A stretch of DNA of 64,000 nucleotides. It comes from an uncultured Lutibacter sp. Lineage in GTDB: Bacteria; Bacteroidota; Bacteroidia; Flavobacteriales; Flavobacteriaceae. The stretch lies in assembly GCF_947495725.1 (NCBI RefSeq), contig NZ_CANLZZ010000001.1, positions 744,001 to 808,000 of the forward strand. The letters run 5' to 3'. The notes under the pieces were generated by a model, which was not told the origin of the DNA, did not search any database, and was given only the letters and a program-made list of their open reading frames with translations. Positions 19,533-29,783 of this stretch are shown piece by piece. Positions within the stretch are counted from its first letter, which is position 1. The number at the start of each line of letters is the position of its first letter. Made by a program: the position numbers and the translations under genes.

Positions 19533-21872
19533 ATGAATTGGATTATAAAACATAAAATCAAAATTATAATAGCCGTTATTTTACTAATGGCTTATTATTT
19601 TTCGTTACCAAAACAGTTGTTTAAAAATCCAACTTCAACAGTAATTGAAAGTGTTGAAGGCGAATTGTTAGGCGCAAAAATTGCTGAAGATGGACAGTGG
19701 AGGTTTCCTCAAAACGATAGTGTTCCGTATAAATTTCAACAATGTATTGTTCAGTTTGAAGATGCTTATTTTTACAAGCATCCCGGTTTTAATCCAATTT
19801 CAATATTTAAGGCGCTTTCAGAAAATATAAAATCTAAAAAAGTAAAAAGAGGAGGAAGTACCATTACGCAGCAAGTAATTAGATTGGCTCGAAAAAATCA
19901 AAAAAGAACCTATTTTGAAAAGCTAAAAGAACTGATTTTAGCAACACGATTAGAATTTCGTTATTCAAAAGAAAAAATATTGTCGTTATACGCATCAAAT
20001 GCTCCTTTTGGAGGAAATGTTGTAGGGTTAGATGTAGCATCGTGGCGTTATTTTGGGCGATTTCCAAACAATTTATCTTGGGCAGAAAGTGCAACATTGG
20101 CTGTTTTACCAAATGCACCAAGTTTAATTTATCCAGGTAAAAATCAGCAAAAATTATTAGCGAAACGAAATCGATTGTTGAAGAAATTATTCGACGAAGA
20201 AATTATAGATAAGTTAACATATGAATTAGCTTTAGAAGAAGAATTACCTCAAAAACCGTATAGAATTCCGCAAATTGCTCCGCATTTATTGCAAAAAGGA
20301 GTAAAAGATTTTAAAGGAAAACGTATAAAAACATCCGTTAAAATTGGATTGCAACATCACGTAAATGAAATTGTTAAAACGCATTATAACGAATTAAGTA
20401 AAAATGAAATTTACAATGTTGCTGTGTTGGTTTTAGATGTTGAAACACGACAAGTTTTGGCATATGTTGGAAATTCACCAACTTCAAAAAAACATCATAA
20501 AGATGTTGATATTATTAACAAACCACGAAGCACAGGAAGTATTTTAAAGCCATTTTTATATGCTGCTATGTTAGACGCTGGAGATTTATTGCCAAATACG
20601 TTAGTGGCTGATGTTCCAACTCAAATTGCGAGTTATAAACCCGAAAATTTTGATAAGCAATTTAGTGGAGCTGTGCCAGCGAGTAAAGCATTGGCTCGTT
20701 CGTTAAATGTGCCAGCAGTTAGAATGTTGCAAAGCTTTGGCTTGGATAGATTTCATCATTATTTAAAAGAATTAAAGTTGAAGGATATTAAGTTTAATGC
20801 CAATCATTATGGATTGTCGTTAATTTTAGGTGGTGCAGAAAGCAATTTATGGGATTTAAGTAAAAGCTACGCTTCAATGGCTTCAACAGTAAATCATTAT
20901 GATGATGCGCAAGGAAAATATTATACCAATGAATTTTTAGAACCTTCGTATTTAAAAGATTTTAAACCGAATTTTGGAAAAACTTCAACAGAAAAAACCA
21001 TCTTTGATGCAGGATCAACTTATTTGACGTTTGAAAGTTTAAACAAAGTAAACAGACCAGAAAGTGAACAAAACTGGGAGTTTTTTAATGATGCCAATAA
21101 AATTGCTTGGAAAACAGGAACAAGTTTTGGCTTTAGGGATGCTTGGGCAATTGGAGCAACAAAAAAGTATGTAGTTGGCATTTGGGTTGGAAATGCCGAT
21201 GGTGAAGGTCGTCCAGGTTTGGTGGGAGTTTCAACAGCTGCACCAATTTTGTTTGATGTGTTTAATTATTTACCTCAAAGTAATTGGTTTGAAAAACCTT
21301 TTGATGAATTAGCAAAAATTCCAATTTGTAGTAAAAGCGGTTATAGAGCAAGTGAAATTTGTGAGCAAAAAGATTCTGTTTTTGTGCAACAAGCAGGTTT
21401 AAAAACCAAACCTTGTCCGTACCATTTATGGGTTCATTTAGATAAAAATGAAGAATTTCAAGTAAATACTTCGTGTGAAAGTTTAAGTAATATGGTGCAT
21501 AAAAGTTGGTTTGTTTTACCGCCATTAATGGAATATTATTATGAAAAAAACAATCCGTTTTATGCTAAATTACCAAGTTATAGAAACAATTGTTTAAATG
21601 AAACTAAAGCTAAAATGGAGTTTGTTAATTTACCTAAAAACACAACATTTTATTTAGCTAAAGATTTCTCGGAAGAAGTGGTTCCAATTGTTGTAAAATT
21701 GGTGCATTCAAATCCTGAAACAAAAGTATTTTGGTATTTAAATGAAGAATTTTTAAAGGTTACTCAAGATATTCACGAAATTGAAATTTTACCCCAAAAA
21801 GGACTATTTAATCTTATTGTTTTTGATGGGTTTGGAAATGAATTAAATACTAATATTGAAATAAAGGAATAA
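19533..21872 (+). CDS. pbpC: Penicillin-binding protein 1C
   Basis: Glycosyltransferase 51 motifs (EDAYFYKHPGF, KRGGSTITQQVIR), transpeptidase (RSTGSILKPFLY, KTGTSFGFRDAW), C-terminal BiPBP-like domain. The ORF-track ATG at 19521 lies inside a palindromic repeat; ATG at 19533 is preferred. Confidence 0.94.
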   Translation: MNWIIKHKIKIIIAVILLMAYYFSLPKQLFKNPTSTVIESVEGELLGAKIAEDGQWRFPQNDSVPYKFQQCIVQFEDAYFYKHPGFNPISIFKALSENIKSKKVKRGGSTITQQVIRLARKNQKRTYFEKLKELILATRLEFRYSKEKILSLYASNAPFGGNVVGLDVASWRYFGRFPNNLSWAESATLAVLPNAPSLIYPGKNQQKLLAKRNRLLKKLFDEEIIDKLTYELALEEELPQKPYRIPQIAPHLLQKGVKDFKGKRIKTSVKIGLQHHVNEIVKTHYNELSKNEIYNVAVLVLDVETRQVLAYVGNSPTSKKHHKDVDIINKPRSTGSILKPFLYAAMLDAGDLLPNTLVADVPTQIASYKPENFDKQFSGAVPASKALARSLNVPAVRMLQSFGLDRFHHYLKELKLKDIKFNANHYGLSLILGGAESNLWDLSKSYASMASTVNHYDDAQGKYYTNEFLEPSYLKDFKPNFGKTSTEKTIFDAGSTYLTFESLNKVNRPESEQNWEFFNDANKIAWKTGTSFGFRDAWAIGATKKYVVGIWVGNADGEGRPGLVGVSTAAPILFDVFNYLPQSNWFEKPFDELAKIPICSKSGYRASEICEQKDSVFVQQAGLKTKPCPYHLWVHLDKNEEFQVNTSCESLSNMVHKSWFVLPPLMEYYYEKNNPFYAKLPSYRNNCLNETKAKMEFVNLPKNTTFYLAKDFSEEVVPIVVKLVHSNPETKVFWYLNEEFLKVTQDIHEIEILPQKGLFNLIVFDGFGNELNTNIEIKE

Positions 21873-21916
21873 GTTTTTGACCATAATTGCAAATGTTGTA
21901 TATTGCAAATTAATTA

Positions 21917-22675
21917 ATGAACATTAGCCCTGAAATTATGCTGCAAATTCTACTAGTCGATGATGAAAAAGACGCTTTAGAAGCTTTGGAATGGAAATTG
22001 AATAATTACATTGATAATATTGAAGTTACAACCTGTAATTCTCCAGTAGAAGCAATTGATATTATTAATGAAACTAAACCTGATGTAGTTTTTTTAGATA
22101 TCCAAATGCCAGAAATGGATGGTTTTACGATGATTGAAAAGCTTGAAAATAGAGATTTCAATTTAATTTTTACAACCGCCCATGACGAATTTGCTTTAAA
22201 AGCTATTAAAGTTTCGGCCATTGACTATTTGCTAAAGCCTGTTGATAAAGATGAATTATTGGCTTCAATGGAAAAAATTCAAAAATCTAAAAATGGTGAT
22301 TTACTTGAAAATAAATTGGCACTTTTATTAAATAATTTAAATGACAATAGTGACAAAATAAACATTTCTGCTGATGGAAAGGTTTATTTATTAGATAAAG
22401 ATGATGTTGTTATGTTAAAATCAGACAAAAGTTATACTACTATTTATTTAAAGTCTGAACAAGAAATTTTGGTTTCCAAAACTTTAAAAGAGGTTGAGAA
22501 AAAATTCTTGTTTCCGAACTTTTTTAGAGTGCATAATTCATATTTAATTAATTTAAATCACGTGAAAGAGTATTTAAAAGGGTTGGGAGGTGAACTTATT
22601 ATGACAAATGGTTTAACGGCAAGTATTAGTAGAAACAGAAAGGCAGAATTATTTAAAAAACTTTATTTGGATTAA
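21917..22675 (+). CDS. LytTR-family response regulator
   Basis: Receiver domain (LLVDDEKDALEAL, VFLDIQMPEMDG, KPVDKDEL) plus LytTR DNA-binding domain (FFRVHNSYLINLNHVKEY). Confidence 0.94.
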   Translation: MNISPEIMLQILLVDDEKDALEALEWKLNNYIDNIEVTTCNSPVEAIDIINETKPDVVFLDIQMPEMDGFTMIEKLENRDFNLIFTTAHDEFALKAIKVSAIDYLLKPVDKDELLASMEKIQKSKNGDLLENKLALLLNNLNDNSDKINISADGKVYLLDKDDVVMLKSDKSYTTIYLKSEQEILVSKTLKEVEKKFLFPNFFRVHNSYLINLNHVKEYLKGLGGELIMTNGLTASISRNRKAELFKKLYLD

Positions 22676-22678
22676 AGA

Positions 22679-24004
22679 ATGTTATTAGATTTTCATTCTG
22701 AATTGTATTCTTGGATAAGAGGCGGATTATTCGTTCTGTTTATCTATCATCTATTAATTTTTTTCCAGAACAAAAGTAAATTATATCTATACTATAGTTT
22801 GTACCTTTTGGCTCTTACAATTTATTTATTAGGTGATATTTCTACGGGGTATTCCAAAGATATTTACAACTATTTAAACTTTTCAGTTCAGTTTTTAGCA
22901 TATGCGGCCTATGTATCGTTTGCTCGAAGTTTACTAGAAACGAGAACATATTTAATAAAATGGGATCGCTATTTTGCAATAGAAACAATTACACTTTTAA
23001 TATTAGCACCATTTTTTGTAATAATCCAATTTTTTTTAGGGTACGAATTTCAAATAAAGGTTTTTACTTTAGTAGCACCACTATTAACCATTTTTACCAT
23101 TATTTCTTATTACGTAGTTTATACAAGAATTAAAGACAATTTTTCTAAATATTTTGTTTTTGGATCTTTGATATACTTGATACTAGCTAATATTAGTTTT
23201 TTAGAAGTTTTTATAGGAAAAGAAATTTTTATAAGGAATAATGTTCAACCTATGTTTTTTGTATATATAGGTGCATTTTTACAATGTATAATCTTTTCAA
23301 TTATAATTGGTTTTACTATTAAAAGGGTAGAGCAAAGGAGTAAAAATGCCGAGGTTAGACTTGCAATAAAGTTAAAGGAAATGGAAGAATTAAAAATGAC
23401 GGCACTTCAAAGTCAAATGAATCCACATTTTCTATTTAACTCTTTAAACTCAATAAATAATTTTGTAATTAAAAATGAAGTAGAAAAAGCATCTGATTTT
23501 ATTACAAAATTTTCAAAATTAATACGGGCCATATTAAATAGCTCATCTAGTCCAACATCTACGCTTTCAGAAGAATTAAGAATTTTAGATTTATATATAA
23601 AATTAGAACAAATGCGTGTAACTGGCGGATTTGAATTTGAAGTTGAAGTTGAAGAAGATTTAAATCTAGAAGCTATAAAAGTGCCTCCTATGTTTTTACA
23701 GCCATTTATTGAAAATGCTATTTGGCATGGTATTATGAAAATAGAAGGAAAAAAGGTAATTAAACTTTCAATTAATAAAAAAAATGGAAATGTTTTATGT
23801 GTTGTAACTGATAATGGTATTGGAATTAACAAGGCAAAAGAACTATCTCATATGAGCAATAAACGAAAGTTTTTTGGAGCCGAGGTTACTGAAAATAGAA
23901 TAAGAATGTTGTACCAAAATAAGGATGTACACATAGTTACCAAAGACATTTCTTCAGATAATAAAACAGGAACTCAAGTATCTATAAAGTTTCCATTGCT
24001 CTAA
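22679..24004 (+). CDS. LytS-like sensor histidine kinase (7TM N-terminus plus His_kinase domain)
   Basis: MNPHFLFNSLNSINNFV phospho-acceptor region and PPMFLQPFIENAIWHGI N-box; adjacent to the LytTR regulator. Confidence 0.93.
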   Translation: MLLDFHSELYSWIRGGLFVLFIYHLLIFFQNKSKLYLYYSLYLLALTIYLLGDISTGYSKDIYNYLNFSVQFLAYAAYVSFARSLLETRTYLIKWDRYFAIETITLLILAPFFVIIQFFLGYEFQIKVFTLVAPLLTIFTIISYYVVYTRIKDNFSKYFVFGSLIYLILANISFLEVFIGKEIFIRNNVQPMFFVYIGAFLQCIIFSIIIGFTIKRVEQRSKNAEVRLAIKLKEMEELKMTALQSQMNPHFLFNSLNSINNFVIKNEVEKASDFITKFSKLIRAILNSSSSPTSTLSEELRILDLYIKLEQMRVTGGFEFEVEVEEDLNLEAIKVPPMFLQPFIENAIWHGIMKIEGKKVIKLSINKKNGNVLCVVTDNGIGINKAKELSHMSNKRKFFGAEVTENRIRMLYQNKDVHIVTKDISSDNKTGTQVSIKFPLL

Positions 24005-24148
24005 GTTTTTGAAAATATAGAAGGTTTTGTAATGTGTTTAAGATTATCAAACTACCATTTATAAGAATAAACGAACCATTTATTAACTTTTTAATAACAT
24101 TTGTTTATTTTAATTATTAATATTTAAAAACTGTGTATCTTTGAATTG

Positions 24149-24268
24149 TATTATCGTCAAGAGGGGTTTTGACTTTGTACATTAAAAACATTAAATAAGT
24201 CTTTGGGGTTGATTTATTTATTCCTTGAACATTGTAATAACGTATTATAATGTTCAAGGTTTTTTTTT
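24149..24268 (+). ncRNA. Candidate small RNA with own promoter, two GGGG-containing hairpins and intrinsic terminator
   Basis: TATCTTTG -7 element at 24136-24143; hairpins GTCAA-gaggggtt-TTGAC (24156-24173) and AAATAAGTC-tttggggtt-GATTTATTT (24193-24219); 37-nt near-perfect palindrome plus nine T at 24223-24268. No ORF. A separate TATATTTG element lies in front of porZ. Confidence 0.5.
24223..24268 (+). terminator. Strong intrinsic terminator
   Basis: CCTTGAACATTGTAATA-acg-TATTATAATGTTCAAGG (17-bp stem with one G-U) followed by TTTTTTTTT. Confidence 0.88.
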
Positions 24269-24317
24269 GAATAAATATTTATACGGATAAACCTTTTTCA
24301 ATTAAATTTTTAATAGA

Positions 24318-24325
24318 TATATTTG
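24318..24325 (+). promoter_or_regulatory. -7 element TATATTTG in front of porZ
   Basis: Exact TAnnTTTG, nine nucleotides between it and the ATG at 24335. Confidence 0.55.
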
Positions 24326-24334
24326 AAAGTATTT

Positions 24335-26608
24335 ATGAAAAAAATATTTCAAACAATAGTCGTTATTCTCATATGTAATAGTATATGGGGACAAATTAAT
24401 TATTCCAATAGTTGGGAGGATTTTTATTCGTATAACAATGTAAAAGATTTTCTAAAAACTAATGAGAAAATTTATGCAATTGTTGATAATGCTTTATTCA
24501 CATATAACCTTTTAAATGGAGAAATTAAAAAGATTTCCTCTGTAGATGGTCTTTCGGGAGAATCAACATCAAGTTTGTATTATAGCAGTTCTTATAAGAA
24601 ATTGATTATAGGTTATGAAACTGGTTTAATTGAAATTATTGATGAAAATGATAAAATTACCATAGTTAAAGATATAGTAAATTTCAACTATTCCGGTAAC
24701 AAACGAATTAATAATTTCACCGAGTTTGGCAATAAATTACTTATTTCAACATCGTTTGCAATAGTTGAATATAATATAGAAAAACTGCAGTTTGGTGATA
24801 CTTTTTTTATTGGAAATCAATCTTCGGAAATAAGAATAAATGAAATTAAAGTTAAAGATAATGTGATATATGCTGCAACTGAAAATGGAATATTCACAGC
24901 AGATGCACTAAGTCCAAATTTGATCGATTTTAATAGTTGGACACAGCATTCATTTGGTGATTTCACTTCTATTGAAGTTTTTAGCAATAAGGTTTATGTA
25001 TCAAAAGGAGTTTCATTGTACGAGTTCTCAAATAGCCAGCTTCAATTAATTAAAAATTTTCAAACCATTAAATCAATAAAATCGTCACAAGATTTTTTAG
25101 CTATTGCAACTGCAAGAGCCGTATATATTTTAAACAATTTAAATGTAGAACATTTGAGATATGTTACTAGTTCTAGTCATCCTTTTTATGCAACTATAAA
25201 TGCTTCTTATTTCGAAGAAAACACATTGTATTTGGGAACTAAAGAATTTGGTTTGTTAAAAAGTTCAAAAGAAAATATTCCAAATTTTGAAGAAATTCAT
25301 CCAAAAGGCCCAACTTCTAATTTACCCTTTTCTATAGCAGTAAAAGAGAATAACCTATGGATTGTTTATGGTTGGCATGACGGAGCGTACGCTCCCAGAG
25401 GAGGTAGGTATGGAATAGATAATTTTAATGGAACAGATTGGATACATACACCATATTCTAGTTTTAATGTTAGAGATTTAGTAAATATTACTTTCGATCC
25501 AACTAATATTAATAAGGTTTACATAAGTTCTTGGGGTGGAGGTATGATTATTGTTGAAGATAACGAGGTAGTTACTCACTGGACACATTTAAATAGTGGG
25601 TTGGAATGGTTGACAAGGATTAATGGATCAGCATTTGATAAAGATGGGAATTTATGGATAGCCAATGCTTGGGTTGATAACAGAATTAAAAAATATAGCC
25701 CAGATGGAACTTGGAAAAAGTTTAATATGACACCTGTAATGACTAATACAGCGGCAGGTTTAAATGAATTGATTATTGACAACGCAAATAACATTTGGAT
25801 TGGATCAAGAAGAAATGGAGCGTTAATTTTTAATGAAAACGGAGAAAGAAAAAGAGCGTTAATTACAGAAGCAACCAAAGGTTCTTTGCCTGATCCAAAT
25901 GTAAGAACTATTCAGGCCGATGATAATAATAGAGTTTGGATTGGAACTCAAAAGGGTTTAGTAGTAGTCTATAATGCTTCAACTATTTTAGATGAACCAA
26001 TTGTTGATGCAGAGCCTATTATTATTTTAGACGATAACGGAATTCCAAAAAAATTATTAGGAGATCAAGTGATAAATACCATTGCTATAGATGGTGCAAA
26101 TAATAAATGGTTTGGGACCTCAAATGGAGGTGTTTTAATGACAAGTCCGGATGGAAAAACTACTATTCATAATTTTAATAAGGACAATTCGCCTCTACCT
26201 TCAAACGCAGTTACAAAAATAGTTATAGACAAAGAAACAGGTAAAGTTTATTTTGCAACATCAAAGGGAATAGTTGCCTTTAATAGCAATGTAGCCCAAT
26301 ATGGAGACTCTTTAACCGAGGTTTATGCATACCCAAATCCGTCGAAAAAGAATAATGAATTTATTACAATTGATGGTAGAAATGGAGCTCACTTACCAAA
26401 AGGAACAAACTTAAAAATTGTAGATACCGCAGGAAACTTAGTATATGAGACCAATGTAAAAGAAGGAGATCAATTGTCTGGAGGAAAGGTTATTTGGGAT
26501 AAAACAAATCTGGCAGGAAAAAAAGTAGCTTCAGGAATATACATTGTGCTGCTAATAGATAGTGAAAGACAAAATACTGCAATTACAAAAATTGCCATTA
26601 TCAATTAG
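24335..26608 (+). CDS. porZ: PorZ-like T9SS component: two-component-regulator-type beta-propeller with T9SS sorting domain
   Basis: N-terminal ...NSWEDFYSYNNVKDFLKTNEKIYAIVDNALFTYN, propeller repeats (NKWFGTSNGGVLM, NRVWIGTQKGLVV), C-terminal T9SS type A domain. The ORF track begins at a TTG (24323); ATG 24335 (MKKIFQ) preferred. Confidence 0.83.
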   Translation: MKKIFQTIVVILICNSIWGQINYSNSWEDFYSYNNVKDFLKTNEKIYAIVDNALFTYNLLNGEIKKISSVDGLSGESTSSLYYSSSYKKLIIGYETGLIEIIDENDKITIVKDIVNFNYSGNKRINNFTEFGNKLLISTSFAIVEYNIEKLQFGDTFFIGNQSSEIRINEIKVKDNVIYAATENGIFTADALSPNLIDFNSWTQHSFGDFTSIEVFSNKVYVSKGVSLYEFSNSQLQLIKNFQTIKSIKSSQDFLAIATARAVYILNNLNVEHLRYVTSSSHPFYATINASYFEENTLYLGTKEFGLLKSSKENIPNFEEIHPKGPTSNLPFSIAVKENNLWIVYGWHDGAYAPRGGRYGIDNFNGTDWIHTPYSSFNVRDLVNITFDPTNINKVYISSWGGGMIIVEDNEVVTHWTHLNSGLEWLTRINGSAFDKDGNLWIANAWVDNRIKKYSPDGTWKKFNMTPVMTNTAAGLNELIIDNANNIWIGSRRNGALIFNENGERKRALITEATKGSLPDPNVRTIQADDNNRVWIGTQKGLVVVYNASTILDEPIVDAEPIIILDDNGIPKKLLGDQVINTIAIDGANNKWFGTSNGGVLMTSPDGKTTIHNFNKDNSPLPSNAVTKIVIDKETGKVYFATSKGIVAFNSNVAQYGDSLTEVYAYPNPSKKNNEFITIDGRNGAHLPKGTNLKIVDTAGNLVYETNVKEGDQLSGGKVIWDKTNLAGKKVASGIYIVLLIDSERQNTAITKIAIIN

Positions 26609-26610
26609 AA

Positions 26611-27327
26611 ATGATTGAAACTACAAAGGCAATAGTTTTAACCACCATAAAATATGGAGATACAAGTTTAATAGCCACTTGTTATACTGAAAAAAAAGGG
26701 GTGAAATCATATTTGTTACGAGGTATTTTAAAATCTAAAAAAACAAAAATTAAATCGGCATATTTTCAACCATTAATGCCACTTTTGTTAACCGCAAACC
26801 ATAACAATAAAGGATCATTAAATAGCTTAAGAGAGGTAGAGGTAATAAGTTTTTACCATTCCGTATATTCCGATATTAAAAAAAGGTCTATTGCGTTATT
26901 TTTGTCGGAAGTTTTATATTACTCCATAAAAGAAGAAGAAAAGAACGAATCTCTTTTCAAGTATTTAGAAGCGTCGCTTTTATGGTTTGATACCCATACT
27001 AATATTTCAAATTTTCATTTACTATTTTTACTAAATCTCACAAAATATTTAGGATTTTATCCAGAGTTAAATTTAGTTAATTTACCATATTTTGATATGC
27101 TAGAAGGTCAATTTATTTCAAGTAATAATTCAAACACAGTGTCGGGAGAAAAATTAACTCAGTTTAAAAAGCTGTTAGGCATAAATTTTGATGCAATTCA
27201 TGAGGTTAATTTTAATGCCAAAAATAGACAAGAAGTGTTATCAATTTTAATTCAATATTTCGAATTGCATTTAGATGGTTTTAGACAGCCAAAATCATTA
27301 AATGTACTAAGGTCTGTATTTAACTAA
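26611..27327 (+). CDS. recO: DNA repair protein RecO
   Basis: TKAIVLTTIKYGDTSLIATCYTEKKGVKSYLLRGI N-terminal OB-fold; RecO length; 2-nt gap to porZ. Confidence 0.92.
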   Translation: MIETTKAIVLTTIKYGDTSLIATCYTEKKGVKSYLLRGILKSKKTKIKSAYFQPLMPLLLTANHNNKGSLNSLREVEVISFYHSVYSDIKKRSIALFLSEVLYYSIKEEEKNESLFKYLEASLLWFDTHTNISNFHLLFLLNLTKYLGFYPELNLVNLPYFDMLEGQFISSNNSNTVSGEKLTQFKKLLGINFDAIHEVNFNAKNRQEVLSILIQYFELHLDGFRQPKSLNVLRSVFN

Positions 27328-27329
27328 TT

Positions 27330-29783
27330 ATGAGGTATTTTCTAATTATTATATTCATTTTTTTTACTAAAAAAGTAAACTCGCAACAAGTAAAAGTTTT
27401 AGAAAGAGGTTCAAATTTTCCTGTGGAAAATGTAACAATTTACAACGATAGTAATGATGCTTTTTTATATACAGATAAAAATGGGATTGCAGATTTATCT
27501 ATTTTTAAAGATTCTGATATTATTTCATTCAATCATTTATCATACATAGAGTTTGAAATTTTAAAACGCGAATTAAGTATTGTAGATTTTGTTGTTTACG
27601 TAACTAGAAGAGCTGAAATGTTGGATGAAATTGTGTTGTCAGCTTCAAAAGGAGAGGAAAGAAGAAGTAGGATTGCTGAAAATGTAGAAATAACATCCAT
27701 GACTGAAATAAAGAAATTAGCACCACAAACTTCGGCTGATTTATTGGCAAATTTACCAGGTGTTAAAGTGCAAAAATCACAGTTTGGAGGAGGAAGTCCA
27801 GTATTGCGAGGAATGGAAGCAAATAGGGTTTTATTAGTTGTTGATGGTGTTCGAATGAATAATGCTATATACAGAATGGGACACCTTCAAAACTCCATAA
27901 CAGTTTCACCAAATATTATTGATAGAACAGAAGTCATTTTTGGGCCGTCATCCGTAGTTTACGGTTCCGATGCTTTAGGAGGTGTTATTCATTATTACAC
28001 GAAAACTCCAAAGGTAAGTGCTAAAAAGGAGGTTAACGCATCAATATACTCAAGATTTAGCACCATTAACAATGAGTTTACGTCAGAAGGTAATGTAGAA
28101 CTTCGAAATGAAAAATGGGCTTCTTTTACAAGTGTTTCTCGTAGTAGTTTTGGGGATTTAAAAATGGGAGAAAATAGAAACCATGGGTTTGATGATTGGG
28201 GAAAAGTATCTGAATACTCAAATAATTCCAACAGTTATTATAATGCTACTGCAGTGGTAAATACAGATCCATTAATTCAAAAAAATACAGGATTTGAGCA
28301 GTTTGATGTACTGCAAAAAATTGTAATTCCTTGTTCCGAAAATACTGATGTGACATTTAATTTTCAATATTCTGAATCATCAGAAATTAATAGGTTTGAT
28401 AAATTGAATGAGTATTCAGGTAATGAATTAAAGTTTGCGGAATGGTATTATGGTCCTCAAAAAAGGTTATTAATTTCATCACAATTAAAACTAAATCCAG
28501 ATAAAAAGTGGATGAAGTATGGAACGTTAACTGCGGCATTTCAAAATGTAAAAGAATCAAGAGTACAAAGAAAATTTACCAGTTTAGAACGTTCGTATAG
28601 AAATGAACATGTGGATGTTCTAAGTTTAAATGGAGACTTTTTTGTTCCGTTAGGTAAAAGTGATAGCCGAATTTTATCCTATGGATTTGAAACAACTTAT
28701 AATAAGGTAAATTCAAACGCTTATGGAAAAACTTTGGATGTATATAATAACTCAATTGTTGGTTTTACAAATGATTTTGTTGTTCAATCTCGATATCCTG
28801 ATGGTGGTAGTTCTTACACAAGTTTGGCTTCTTATGTAAATTACAGACAAGATATTAGTAAAAAAATAACTTTAAACACAGGTGCAAGGGTTATTAAAAC
28901 CTTACTAAAAGCAACTTGGATTGACGATACTTTTATAACCCTACCAGATTTTGATATCTCATTGAATAATGCGGCAGTTACGGCAACAATGGGTTTTGCC
29001 TTTAAACCAACTACAAATTGGCAATTAAATAGTGTAATTTCTTCGGGATTTAGATCTCCTAATATTGATGATGTTGGAAAAATTAGAGAAAAAGCTGGAA
29101 ATGTTACAGTTCCAAATATTCATTTAAAACCTGAGTATGCTTACAATTTCGAAACAAGTATATTGAAATATTATAACAATAGAAGGTTTCATACTGGAAT
29201 TAATATTTATTATACCCTACTAAATAATTATATTACTCGAGATTATTTTGAAGTAAATAATTCATCAACAATTATGTATGACGGTGAAGAAGGAACCGTT
29301 GTAGCAAATGTAAATAAGGACAATGCCTATATAGTTGGAAGCACATTTAGTTTTAAAGGAACCATTAATAATAATTGGAAAACCAAAGGTTCATTAACCT
29401 ATACTAAAGGTAAGGCTTACGACACAAAGTTGCCTTTATCTTCAATTCCTCCATTATTTGGAGATTTACAAATTGGCTACGAAAATGAACGTTTACAAGC
29501 TAATTTAAACTGGAGATTCAATGCCAAAAAAAGATTGGAAGATTACAATGTAATTGAAGGGATTGATAATTTGGAACAAACCCCATACAATGCCTTAACA
29601 GATTCCTATTACGGAAACCCAGAATGGAATATTTTTAATATTAATGCTAATTATAAATTGAATAATTCCCTTACCTTTTTTGTAAATTTAGATAACATTT
29701 TCGATACCCACTATAAAGAATTTGCATCTTCAATTAGTGCTCCAGGTAGAAATTTATCAGTGTCAGTGAATTTGAATATATAA
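27330..29783 (+). CDS. TonB-dependent outer-membrane receptor
   Basis: Plug (ADLLANLPGVKVQKSQFGGGSPVLRGMEANRVLLVVDGVRMNN, VIFGPSSVVYGSDALGGVI) and barrel; 2-nt gap after recO. Confidence 0.93.
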   Translation: MRYFLIIIFIFFTKKVNSQQVKVLERGSNFPVENVTIYNDSNDAFLYTDKNGIADLSIFKDSDIISFNHLSYIEFEILKRELSIVDFVVYVTRRAEMLDEIVLSASKGEERRSRIAENVEITSMTEIKKLAPQTSADLLANLPGVKVQKSQFGGGSPVLRGMEANRVLLVVDGVRMNNAIYRMGHLQNSITVSPNIIDRTEVIFGPSSVVYGSDALGGVIHYYTKTPKVSAKKEVNASIYSRFSTINNEFTSEGNVELRNEKWASFTSVSRSSFGDLKMGENRNHGFDDWGKVSEYSNNSNSYYNATAVVNTDPLIQKNTGFEQFDVLQKIVIPCSENTDVTFNFQYSESSEINRFDKLNEYSGNELKFAEWYYGPQKRLLISSQLKLNPDKKWMKYGTLTAAFQNVKESRVQRKFTSLERSYRNEHVDVLSLNGDFFVPLGKSDSRILSYGFETTYNKVNSNAYGKTLDVYNNSIVGFTNDFVVQSRYPDGGSSYTSLASYVNYRQDISKKITLNTGARVIKTLLKATWIDDTFITLPDFDISLNNAAVTATMGFAFKPTTNWQLNSVISSGFRSPNIDDVGKIREKAGNVTVPNIHLKPEYAYNFETSILKYYNNRRFHTGINIYYTLLNNYITRDYFEVNNSSTIMYDGEEGTVVANVNKDNAYIVGSTFSFKGTINNNWKTKGSLTYTKGKAYDTKLPLSSIPPLFGDLQIGYENERLQANLNWRFNAKKRLEDYNVIEGIDNLEQTPYNALTDSYYGNPEWNIFNINANYKLNNSLTFFVNLDNIFDTHYKEFASSISAPGRNLSVSVNLNI

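Noticed and set aside
23413-23832. 139-aa minus-strand ORF opposite the histidine kinase
   Set aside because: Antisense to conserved kinase motifs; low-complexity I/F/S composition typical of shadow frames.
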